Origin: Candidatus Nitrosopumilus sp.
GTDB lineage: Archaea; Thermoproteota; Nitrososphaeria; Nitrososphaerales; Nitrosopumilaceae
Length of the DNA stretch: 12,569 nt
NCBI GenBank assembly: GCA_013203245.1
Contig: JABMOR010000123.1
Location: forward strand, 1-12,569
Direction of reading: 5' to 3'
The notes beneath the pieces were generated by a model. That model saw only the letters and a program-made list of their open reading frames with translations, did no database searches and had not been told where the DNA came from. Shown one piece after another: positions 1 through 6,143 of this stretch. A program made the translations under genes and the position numbers. Position 1 is the first letter of the stretch; each line of letters opens with the position of its first letter.

Positions 1-2
1 AA

Positions 3-335
3 TCAAAACAAATGAGAATTGCTATTGAGAAAGCAACCAGTCAAGCTTTTCTTAATGTCAGCCCTGTTAAAATGGGATGTGGCAGTTGGGAATGCAGATG
101 TGATCAAAAACATTCTGTACCATTCAAAGTTAAGGGGAAAGGTGGCAGTGTTACAATTGAAATCATTCCTGCACCCCGTGGATTGGGTCTTGTAGCAGGC
201 GGTAAAATTAAACGATTATTGGAATTGGCAGGTCTTAAAGATGCATGGACTACGGCAAAAGGTTCTACTCCTACTATGAATTCCACTTCAAAAGCAGTAT
301 TGGATTGTCTTAGACAGACATTTAGTCAGGGTTGA
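3..335 (+). CDS. rpsE: 30S ribosomal protein uS5 (C-terminal part, cut by the left edge)
   Basis: Archaeal ribosomal protein S5 (uS5) of the small subunit, which shapes the mRNA entry region and affects decoding accuracy. The frame is open from base 3 to the TGA at 333-335, so about 110 residues of the C-terminal half are present and the N-terminal S5 domain is outside the window. Diagnostic stretches are MRIAIEKA, GCGSWEC, HSVPFKVKGKGGSV and IIPAPRGLGLVAGG, the last being the S5 C-terminal-domain signature. The Met at base 12 lies inside the conserved domain and is not the true start. The next gene (uL30) starts 6 nt after the stop, as in the archaeal spc operon. Identification is very secure. 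Confidence 0.96.
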   Translation, partial: SKQMRIAIEKATSQAFLNVSPVKMGCGSWECRCDQKHSVPFKVKGKGGSVTIEIIPAPRGLGLVAGGKIKRLLELAGLKDAWTTAKGSTPTMNSTSKAVLDCLRQTFSQG

Positions 336-341
336 TAAATT

Positions 342-809
342 ATGGTTAACGCATATCTCGTTGTTAGAATAAAAGGCCAAGCAGATTGTCCATATTGGGC
401 AACAACCACCATGACTTTGTTAAAATTAGATAAAAAATACCGTGCAACTATTCTACCTGCCAAAGATAACACTTTGGGAATGTTGAGAAAAGTACAGCAC
501 TATGTAACATGGACTGAAATTGATGCATCATTGGCAACTGAATTGCTAGATAAGAAAGCAAGAAAAGGTGGTTATCAAAAAATAACTGCTGATGATTTAA
601 AAGAACTTGGATTTGCAAGTACTGCAGAATTGGGAGCAGCTTTGGCTGAAGGTAAAGCAACTTTGTCAAAATTAAAACCACTAAAACCTTGGTTTGCTTT
701 AGCACCTCCAGTACATGGATTCAAAAGAAGTACAAAGAAACTTTATGGACAGAAAGGTGTTCTTGGACAAAATAAAGAACTTGATACTATTGTAAGGAGA
801 ATGATTTAA
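342..809 (+). CDS. rpmD: 50S ribosomal protein uL30 (archaeal long form)
   Basis: Large-subunit protein uL30. At 155 residues it is the archaeal/eukaryotic (L7-like) long form; bacterial L30 has only about 60 residues. The N-terminus has the L30 ferredoxin-like fold (AYLVVRIKGQADCPYWATTT, then LDKKYRATILPA). The C-terminal archaeal extension ends in KPWFALAPPVHGFKRS and a basic tail. It lies 6 nt after rpsE and 1 nt before rplO, so the three are almost certainly co-transcribed. A purine-rich AAGGAG at 794-799, near its 3' end, could serve as ribosome binding site for the next gene. Confidence 0.95.
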   Translation: MVNAYLVVRIKGQADCPYWATTTMTLLKLDKKYRATILPAKDNTLGMLRKVQHYVTWTEIDASLATELLDKKARKGGYQKITADDLKELGFASTAELGAALAEGKATLSKLKPLKPWFALAPPVHGFKRSTKKLYGQKGVLGQNKELDTIVRRMI

Positions 810-810
810 C

Positions 811-1236
811 ATGGCAACTAGATTACGAAAAACAAGACGACTTAGAGGTGGACGACACATGGGATGGGGACAAGTAGGTCAACACCGTGCAAGTGGTCAC
901 AAAGGTGGTCTTGGAGTTACTGGTATGAAGAAACATCATAGAAGTACTATGATAAAAGAAGATCCAGATCACTATGGACATGATATTCCTAAAACCCCTC
1001 AGCCAAATATTATAAAGAATTGGGCAAGTCTTAGAGATTTAGATGACCTGTTCGTAAAATTCGGTAAAGAAGAAGGCGGCAAAAAAATTGTTGATCTTGT
1101 AAATGCAGGAATCAAAAAACTCCTTGGCGGTGGAAAAATAACAAATGCATATTCCGTCAAAGTTGAACAATTTACTGCATCAGCTGAAGTAAAACTGAAA
1201 GCTGTTGGGGGAGAAGTGTTACCTAAGAATGGCTGA
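811..1236 (+). CDS. rplO: 50S ribosomal protein uL15
   Basis: Large-subunit protein uL15, 141 residues, normal for archaea. The N-terminus has the very basic, Gly/His-rich extension that penetrates the rRNA core (TRLRKTRRLRGGRHMGWGQV, HRASGHKGGLGV). The C-terminal globular domain contains LVNAGIKKLLGGGKI and AYSVKVEQFTASAEVKLKAVGGEV. The ATG is 1 nt after the uL30 stop, with AAGGAG 11 nt upstream as a possible Shine-Dalgarno site. The last codons overlap the secY start by 8 nt (1229-1236), which suggests translational coupling. Confidence 0.95.
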   Translation: MATRLRKTRRLRGGRHMGWGQVGQHRASGHKGGLGVTGMKKHHRSTMIKEDPDHYGHDIPKTPQPNIIKNWASLRDLDDLFVKFGKEEGGKKIVDLVNAGIKKLLGGGKITNAYSVKVEQFTASAEVKLKAVGGEVLPKNG

Positions 1237-2662
1237 AGGTAGCTTAACCAGTATTATTCGAAAAGTAGTTTTTAAAGCAGAACCATACTTACCACAAGTT
1301 CCAAAACCTAAAAAGAAAATTTCACTTCAGGTTAGATTACTTTGGTGTGGAATTGCATTACTTATCTATATGATAATGGGTCAAACTCCTCTATTTGGAG
1401 CAACTGCACCTCAATTTGATTTCCTAGCATTTGCTAGAGTTATTTTTGCATCACAACAGGGTACTTTGGTTGAATTAGGTATAGGACCGATTGTTACAGC
1501 TGGACTTTTGATGCAATTATTGAGAGGCTCTGATATTCTAAAATTTGATTTCAAAAAACCAGAAGAGAGAGGAATCTTTCAAACTGCTACTAAACTTGTA
1601 ACCTACATTGTAATTGTCGCTGAATCTATTGTATATGCTTCAGCAGTTTATGGTCCTGGTGTTACAGAACCATATGTCCTGTACGTTCTGATTGGCCAGT
1701 TAATGGCAGCCTCTGTCATTATCATGTTCTTAGATGAAATGATTCAGAAAGGTTGGGGACTAGGTAGTGGAATTAGTTTGTTCATTATGGCAGGTGTTGC
1801 ACAACAAATTCTTTGGAGTATGTTCAGTCCATTACCTGCAGGAGATGGAGGAATGATTGGTATTATTCCATACATTATACAATCTCTAACTGGCGGTGGA
1901 GATATTACAAATATTTTCTTCCGTTCGAATCAATTACCCAGTATCTTTGGATTATTTCTTACTGCTGGAATATTACTAGTTCTTGTATTTACTCAAGGCA
2001 TCAAAATTGAAATTCCAATTGTTTCTACAAAATACAGAGGCTTTGCTGCTGTTTATCCTATCAAATTGATGTATGTTTCAAACATCCCAGTTATTTTGGC
2101 TTCAGCACTTACTGCAAACGCTGTTTTCATTTTCCAAATGTTATGGGCAAACATGAATCCGCGTAACAATAATTTCTTTATGAATTTTGTAGCGCAATTT
2201 GATCCTACCAGTCCAAACACTCCTGTGGGCGGTATCATTTACTACATTACTCCTCCAAGAGGTTTAGATGTTGCAGCTTTGGATCCAATGCGTGCAGTAG
2301 GATATATTCTATTTATGATTGGAATTGTAATTGTATTTGGTAGGTTATGGGTTGAACTTGGTGGTTTGTCTCCAAAGACTGCAGCTCAAAACTTACTTGA
2401 TGCAGATGTACAAATTCCTGGATTTAGAAGATCAAATGCACCAGTTGAAGCATTGTTAAACAAATACATTCCATCTGTTACTATTATTGGTTCTGCGATA
2501 TTGGGTCTCTTAGCAGGTGTATCTGATGTACTTGGAGTCTTTGGTTCTGGAATTGGAATTTTACTTATGGTAGATATTCTCATCAACTATTACACACAGT
2601 TAGTTAGAGAACAAGTTGAAGTTGTTATGCCGCGTTTGGGTGCTTTACTTGGCAGAAAATAA
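1229..2662 (+). CDS. secY: Protein translocase subunit SecY (Sec61 alpha)
   Basis: Channel-forming subunit of the Sec translocon in the cytoplasmic membrane. It is 477 residues with about ten hydrophobic segments, the usual SecY layout. Recognisable parts are the N-terminal amphipathic stretch before TM1, the plug region after MGQTPLFG, LVELGIGPIVTAGLLMQLL (TM2), MIQKGWGLGSGISLFI (TM4-5 region) and the cytosolic loop VSTKYRGFAAVYPIK. I chose the ATG at 1229, which gives MAEGSLTSIIRKVV, because SecY normally begins just before this helix. The TTG at 1205 in the same frame would add eight residues inside uL15. The adk start lies within its last codons. SecE and SecG would be encoded elsewhere. 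Confidence 0.96.
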   Translation: MAEGSLTSIIRKVVFKAEPYLPQVPKPKKKISLQVRLLWCGIALLIYMIMGQTPLFGATAPQFDFLAFARVIFASQQGTLVELGIGPIVTAGLLMQLLRGSDILKFDFKKPEERGIFQTATKLVTYIVIVAESIVYASAVYGPGVTEPYVLYVLIGQLMAASVIIMFLDEMIQKGWGLGSGISLFIMAGVAQQILWSMFSPLPAGDGGMIGIIPYIIQSLTGGGDITNIFFRSNQLPSIFGLFLTAGILLVLVFTQGIKIEIPIVSTKYRGFAAVYPIKLMYVSNIPVILASALTANAVFIFQMLWANMNPRNNNFFMNFVAQFDPTSPNTPVGGIIYYITPPRGLDVAALDPMRAVGYILFMIGIVIVFGRLWVELGGLSPKTAAQNLLDADVQIPGFRRSNAPVEALLNKYIPSVTIIGSAILGLLAGVSDVLGVFGSGIGILLMVDILINYYTQLVREQVEVVMPRLGALLGRK

Positions 2663-3227
2663 AAAAATAGTAATGGTAGGAATTCCAGGAGTTGGAAAAA
2701 CTACATTACTAGCCAAAATGGTTGAAATTCTAAAAAATCATGAAAAAAATGTTAGCGTGATAAGTTTTGGATCTTTAATGTTTGATGTTGCTAAAGAAAA
2801 TGGTCTTACAGATAGAGATGAACTTAGAAAACTACCTTTATTCGAACAACAACGCCTTCAAAAAGTAGCAGCAGAAAAAATTGCTTCACATACTGAAGAA
2901 ATTATCATCATTGACACTCATGCATTTATCAACTCTCCAGAAGGCTACTATTCTGGATTACCCGAACATGTTCTTAAAATAATTAAACCTACAAATTTTG
3001 TTTCTGTTTCTGCAAAACCTGAAGAAATTTACAACAGACGAATGAAAGATGATACTCGAAATAGAGATAAAATCACTTTACCTAATATTAAAAAAGAATT
3101 AGATGTTCAATCAGGTATGATTTCTGCATGTGCTGTAATTACTGGAGCGCCCGTAAGACATGTGCTTAATGGTGAGGGAAAGGTTGATGAAGCGGCTACT
3201 AAAATCATTAGTGCGATGGGGCTATAA
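2649..3227 (+). CDS. adkA: Archaeal-type adenylate kinase
   Basis: Cytosolic AMP kinase (ATP + AMP = 2 ADP) of the archaeal AdkA family, which is distinct from bacterial Adk. With the TTG at 2649 the protein is 192 residues, the usual length, beginning MAENKKIVMVGIPGVGKTT. The P-loop is residues 11-18 (GIPGVGKT). Further family motifs are ISFGSLMFDVAKE, DRDELRKLP, IIIDTHAFI with the substrate-site Asp-Thr-His, and MKDDTRNRDK near the lid. The in-frame ATG at 2673 would remove the first beta strand, so it is not the start. TTG use causes a 14-nt overlap with secY. secY-adk adjacency is conserved in archaeal spc operons. The start codon is less sure than the function. Confidence 0.93.
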   Translation: MAENKKIVMVGIPGVGKTTLLAKMVEILKNHEKNVSVISFGSLMFDVAKENGLTDRDELRKLPLFEQQRLQKVAAEKIASHTEEIIIIDTHAFINSPEGYYSGLPEHVLKIIKPTNFVSVSAKPEEIYNRRMKDDTRNRDKITLPNIKKELDVQSGMISACAVITGAPVRHVLNGEGKVDEAATKIISAMGL

Positions 3228-3230
3228 ATA

Positions 3231-3863
3231 ATGGATTTCAATTTTGTTTTACTTTTTATTAATTCAATACATCTCCAACTACCTGATTTTCTAGGTGGTG
3301 AAGGCAGAATGGTTTTGGGTAGTGCAGATCCTATGGTTAAGGGTGTAATTCTTACATTATTTGGAGTAACTGGATTTGGGATTGTTCTTAATTTGTTTAA
3401 TTCTGCAGTTAGAAAGAAAATGGTTGATCAAGTAAAACTAAAACGAATTATGAAAGAGACCAAAGGATGGCAAAAAGAACGAATGGCTGCCATGAGATCT
3501 AAAGATCAAGCCAAAATTGCTGAATTGGGTAAAAAATCATCGTACATGAATAAAATGTCAATGGAAATGATGCAGATGAACATGCGACCAATGATGATTA
3601 CATTTGTTCCATTAATTTTGATATTCTATCTTGTATTGCCTGTACTATTCTCATACACTGTAGCTCTTTCTCCAATTTCATTAAATGTAATTCCTGGGGA
3701 TATGTTCCAACTAACATGTACTGCAGAACAAGCATTAGATGCAGAACATGTTTGCTTTGGAAAAGAAAATGCATTGTATCTTTGGGCATGGTACTTTTTA
3801 TCATCCATTGCGTTTAGTGGAATGATTATGAGACTCACAAAAACCTCTATGGATCTCAGTTGA
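3231..3863 (+). CDS. EMC3/TMCO1-type (DUF106, Ylp1) membrane insertase of the Oxa1 superfamily
   Basis: Predicted archaeal membrane protein insertase of the DUF106/EMC3 family, distantly related to YidC/Oxa1/Get1. The 210-residue protein shows the family architecture: a first membrane segment at about 36-58 (VKGVILTLFGVTGFGIVLNL), a charged, Met-rich coiled-coil hairpin at about 60-118 (MKETKGWQKERMAAMRSKDQ, MNKMSMEMMQMNMRP), a second membrane segment at about 121-146 and a third near 183-203. The Met-rich cytosolic region is thought to contact substrate or ribosome in this superfamily. It starts 3 nt after adkA, and its TGA overlaps the TTG start of cmk (TTGA at 3860-3863). Its place next to secY fits a role in co-translational insertion. 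Confidence 0.88.
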   Translation: MDFNFVLLFINSIHLQLPDFLGGEGRMVLGSADPMVKGVILTLFGVTGFGIVLNLFNSAVRKKMVDQVKLKRIMKETKGWQKERMAAMRSKDQAKIAELGKKSSYMNKMSMEMMQMNMRPMMITFVPLILIFYLVLPVLFSYTVALSPISLNVIPGDMFQLTCTAEQALDAEHVCFGKENALYLWAWYFLSSIAFSGMIMRLTKTSMDLS

Positions 3864-4420
3864 CAAAATCAATTGTTATTTCTGGTCCTCCTGCAGTAGG
3901 AAAAACCACTGTTGCTAAAGGATTAGCAGAAGAATTTCAATTACAATATCTTAGTGGAGGCGATGTTCTAAAGGAGATGGCAAATGAACATGGATTTGAC
4001 TCTAAAGGCGATGATTGGTGGGATACTGAAGAGGGAATGAAATTTCTTAGTCAACGTGAAAATAATTCTGAATTTGATAAAAAATTAGATAAAAAACTCA
4101 TCGCTCTTTTTGATCAAGGCGGAATGGTAATCACTAGTTACACTTTACCTTGGCTAATTAAAGATGGAATCAGAATTTGGCTAGAGGGTTCTCATGAAAG
4201 TAGTACTAAAAGAATGCAGACAAGAGACAATATGGATTCTAAAGATGCTTATCAAATAACAAAAGAAAGATTTGACAAGAACAAAGCATTGTACAAAAAA
4301 CTATATAATTTTGATTTTGGTGATGATAAATCAGTGTTTGATTTAATTATAAATACGGATAATTTAACAGCACAACAAGTAATTGATGTTACTAAAGAAA
4401 CTGTGAGAAAATTACTATGA
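3860..4420 (+). CDS. cmk: Cytidylate kinase (archaeal type)
   Basis: Cytosolic CMP/dCMP kinase, 186 residues, matching the short archaeal form. It begins SIVISGPPAVGKTTVAKGLA, with the P-loop at residues 9-16 (GPPAVGKT). YLSGGDVLKEMANEHG follows as the nucleotide-monophosphate binding region, then ITSYTLPWLIKDGIRIWLEG (Walker B-like strand) and the Arg-rich lid (TKRMQTRDNMDSKDA). The TTG start lies in a TTGA overlap with the upstream insertase gene; no ATG stands before the first beta strand. The TGA overlaps the cbf5 ATG (ATGA at 4417-4420). In many archaea rpl34e precedes cmk and rpl14e follows it; here there is no room for either. A general adenylate kinase-like activity cannot be excluded. 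Confidence 0.9.
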   Translation: MTKSIVISGPPAVGKTTVAKGLAEEFQLQYLSGGDVLKEMANEHGFDSKGDDWWDTEEGMKFLSQRENNSEFDKKLDKKLIALFDQGGMVITSYTLPWLIKDGIRIWLEGSHESSTKRMQTRDNMDSKDAYQITKERFDKNKALYKKLYNFDFGDDKSVFDLIINTDNLTAQQVIDVTKETVRKLL

Positions 4421-5418
4421 CTCTTAAACAACTTGAAAATCTTGTAGAAATTGATCAGGATATCACTGATGATGCATATGGGACATATTATGATAAAAGA
4501 ACTATTGAACAATTACTAAATTATGGACTTATAATTTTAGATAAACCTCCAGGTCCGACAAGTCATGAAACTGTTGCATGGACAAAACGTCTCTTGAAAC
4601 TTCCAAAAATTGGTCATAGTGGTACTTTGGATCCTCAAGTGTCAGGAGTTTTACCTTTAGGTTTAGGTGAGGCAACTAAAGCATTGGGAGTTTTACTATA
4701 TGGCCCAAAAGAATATCATGCTTTGGGCAGATTTCATTCCCTTCCATCAAAGGAAAAACTAAATGAGATTGTTGAAATGTTTAGAGGAGAGATTTTCCAA
4801 AAACCTCCACAACGTTCAGCTGTTCTTAGACAAACCAGAACTAGAAGCATCTATGAGTTTGAAGTTTTAGAACAAAAAGAAAGATTACTTTTGACTAGAA
4901 TTTTATGTGAAGCAGGAACATACATTCGAAAACTTTACTATGATATTGGAGAAATTTTGGGACCTGGTGCAACTATGATTGAACTTAGGCGAACTAGGGT
5001 TGACCAATTTTATGAGCGTGATGGTTTGGTAACATTACACGAACTTGCAGATGCATTTGCACAGTGGGAAGAGAAAAAAGATGATAGTAAACTTATGAAA
5101 ATGATAAAACCTGTAGAATTTGCCTTTAGTGAATTAAAATCAGTTGTAATTCGAGATTCCGCAGTTGATGCAATGTGTCATGGGGCCCAACTAGCAATTC
5201 CTGGAGTATTGCAAATTTCTCAAAATTTGAAAAAAGGGGATATTGTTGGAGTTTATACGCAAAAAGGTGAAGCTGTAGCATTAGCAGAAGCAACAATGTC
5301 TGAAGAGGAAATCCGTGATGCTACAAAGGGATATGCGTTTGAAACTAAAAGAATCATTATGGCTCCTAAGACTTATCCTAAAAAATGGAGAACAAAACCT
5401 ACTTCTCCAAAGGATTAA
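4417..5418 (+). CDS. truB: Cbf5/TruB-family tRNA/rRNA pseudouridine synthase (H/ACA RNP catalytic subunit)
   Basis: Archaeal Cbf5 (dyskerin homologue), the catalytic subunit of H/ACA guide RNPs that isomerises uridine to pseudouridine in rRNA, and which can also modify tRNA U55. The 333-residue length fits. The N-terminal extension (1-35) leads into the catalytic domain: GLIILDKPPGPTSHE (38-51), then HSGTLDPQVSGVLPLGLGEA with the catalytic Asp72, then PPQRSAVLRQTRTRSIYEF and AGTYIRKLYYDIG. The C-terminal PUA domain covers about 225-310 (VVIRDSAVDAMCHGAQLAIP, KKGDIVGVYTQKGEAVALAE), followed by a basic tail. PUA and extension indicate Cbf5 rather than bacterial TruB. It overlaps cmk by 4 nt, the usual archaeal order. 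Partners Nop10, Gar1 and L7Ae are not in the window. Confidence 0.94.
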   Translation: MTLKQLENLVEIDQDITDDAYGTYYDKRTIEQLLNYGLIILDKPPGPTSHETVAWTKRLLKLPKIGHSGTLDPQVSGVLPLGLGEATKALGVLLYGPKEYHALGRFHSLPSKEKLNEIVEMFRGEIFQKPPQRSAVLRQTRTRSIYEFEVLEQKERLLLTRILCEAGTYIRKLYYDIGEILGPGATMIELRRTRVDQFYERDGLVTLHELADAFAQWEEKKDDSKLMKMIKPVEFAFSELKSVVIRDSAVDAMCHGAQLAIPGVLQISQNLKKGDIVGVYTQKGEAVALAEATMSEEEIRDATKGYAFETKRIIMAPKTYPKKWRTKPTSPKD

Positions 5419-5444
5419 AAAATCAGGAATTATTTTAAAAGAAA

Positions 5445-5891
5445 TTGTTAGCAAAAAGCCTTGTACTCTTTATTGGCATTGGTCTGGTTGCCGGTCTGGT
5501 TTTTGGGTTGTATCTTATTGATGTCAAAAATACTAGTCAATTAGTTTTTGTCGAAGGCGCCTCAATTTCTATAGTTACTGAAAAATTTGATTTTAAAAAA
5601 GGCGAGGAGATAATTATTCGAATTGTAAATTCTGGAACTATTCCATTAACTTTTTCTGATGCTTCTTATGGGCTTAAAATTACTGGATTATCTGGAATAC
5701 TAATGTACACACCTGTGTCTGCACAAGTAATATCTAATTTAGAACCTGGAGATGAAATTATTTTTTCGTGGGATCAAATAAAGAATGATGGCGACGCAGC
5801 TTTGGAAGGTCTTTACAAAATATCAACAAAAGGAATTGATAATGAGGGAAATAATGTGGAAAAATTCATTACCATTACAATTTGGAAATAA
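5445..5891 (+). CDS. Membrane-anchored beta-sandwich protein, function unknown (BsuPI-like)
   Basis: I do not recognise a named gene. The 148-residue product has one N-terminal hydrophobic segment (about 4-24, SLVLFIGIGLVAGLVFGLYL) followed by a beta-rich extracytoplasmic domain, so it is probably a signal-anchored surface protein. The pattern of alternating strands with NSGTIPLTFSDASYGLKI and then LEPGDEIIFSWDQ and GLYKISTKG resembles the BsuPI/Ig-like fold, where the Pro-Gly turn, Trp-Asp and Gly-x-Tyr motifs recur. I infer this fold from pattern only. There is no Cys lipobox. The TTG at 5445 is the most upstream plausible start, 26 nt after cbf5 on the same strand, so it may be the last gene of the operon. 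The start is uncertain. Confidence 0.72.
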   Translation: MLAKSLVLFIGIGLVAGLVFGLYLIDVKNTSQLVFVEGASISIVTEKFDFKKGEEIIIRIVNSGTIPLTFSDASYGLKITGLSGILMYTPVSAQVISNLEPGDEIIFSWDQIKNDGDAALEGLYKISTKGIDNEGNNVEKFITITIWK

Positions 5892-5904
5892 TTCTCAGTA
5901 ACAT

Positions 5905-5914
5905 AATTTATAAT
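5905..5914 (+). promoter_or_regulatory. TATA box of tRNA-Ser
   Basis: The AATTTATAAT element contains TTTATA at 5907-5912. Its centre lies about 40 nt upstream of the mature tRNA 5' end, giving a predicted start near 5936 and a short leader of about 14 nt. This is the expected archaeal TBP-site spacing. It is inferred from spacing and motif only. Confidence 0.5.
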
Positions 5915-5949
5915 CTTATTTCCCTGAATATCTTTGTCGTAAGACTTGT

Positions 5950-6051
5950 GCCGGGGTCGCCTAGCCTGGTAGGGCGCGCGCCTGGAAATTGTTTAACCAT
6001 AAAGCGCGTTCTCGCAAGGGAACGGGAGTTCAAATCTCCCTCCCGGCGCCA
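5950..6051 (+). tRNA. tRNA-Ser(GGA) with a 15-nt anticodon-loop intron and encoded CCA
   Basis: A full class II cloverleaf can be folded by hand. The acceptor stem GCCGGGG (5950-5956) pairs with TCCCGGC (6041-6047), with one G-U pair at the base. The D stem GCCT/GGGC carries a D-loop containing GG at 18-19. The anticodon stem CGCGC pairs with GCGCG (6004-6008). The long variable arm TTCTC-GCAA-GGGAA has a GNRA-type loop. The T arm is GGGAG-TTCAAAT-CTCCC. G73 and CCA (6049-6051) are encoded. The 22-nt loop region contains a 15-nt intron; because A residues flank both splice sites, the mature loop is CTGGAAA whichever junction is used, so the anticodon is GGA (Ser, UCU/UCC). G73 and the long arm also fit Ser, not Leu. 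The intron's CCA can pair with TGG at 33-35, giving a relaxed bulge-helix-bulge. Confidence 0.93.
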
Positions 6052-6060
6052 TTTTTTAAT
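6051..6060 (+). terminator. T-tract after tRNA-Ser
   Basis: A run of six T within ATTTTTTAAT directly follows the encoded CCA. A T-rich tract like this is a typical archaeal intrinsic termination signal; no hairpin is needed or seen. Confidence 0.5.
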
Positions 6061-6071
6061 TTGAATTAATG

Positions 6072-6091
6072 TCCTAGATTGCATTCAAGGA
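6072..6091 (+). repeat. Imperfect 20-bp palindrome upstream of the aRF1-like gene
   Basis: The two halves, TCCTAGATTG and CATTCAAGGA, are reverse complements at eight of ten positions, with a TGCA centre. It lies between the tRNA terminator and a weak TATA-like TTCATAAATG (about 6098-6107), so it could be a regulator site for the gene starting at 6144. Imperfect palindromes of this size also arise by chance in AT-rich DNA. Confidence 0.3.
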
Positions 6092-6143
6092 TTAGATTTT
6101 CATAAATGCATTGGTTTTTTTACAAACAAAAAAATTGATTTTT

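Noticed and set aside
448..705. 85-codon minus-strand open frame inside rpmD, Leu/Gln-rich
   Set aside because: It is antisense to a ribosomal protein gene in a one-directional operon and has no recognisable domain.
1205..1228. Upstream TTG start for SecY
   Set aside because: It would add eight residues inside the conserved uL15 end; the ATG at 1229 gives the usual SecY N-terminus.
4252..4512. 86-codon minus-strand open frame spanning the cmk-cbf5 junction
   Set aside because: It is antisense to two well-supported genes and has the low-complexity Ile/Phe/Ser composition typical of shadow frames here.
5315..5521. 68-codon plus-strand frame across the end of cbf5
   Set aside because: It overlaps the cbf5 tail and the start of the signal-anchored gene in another frame and has no motif.
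5882..6064. 60-codon plus-strand open frame
   Set aside because: It runs through the whole tRNA-Ser gene and its promoter, so the frame is a by-product of the tRNA sequence.
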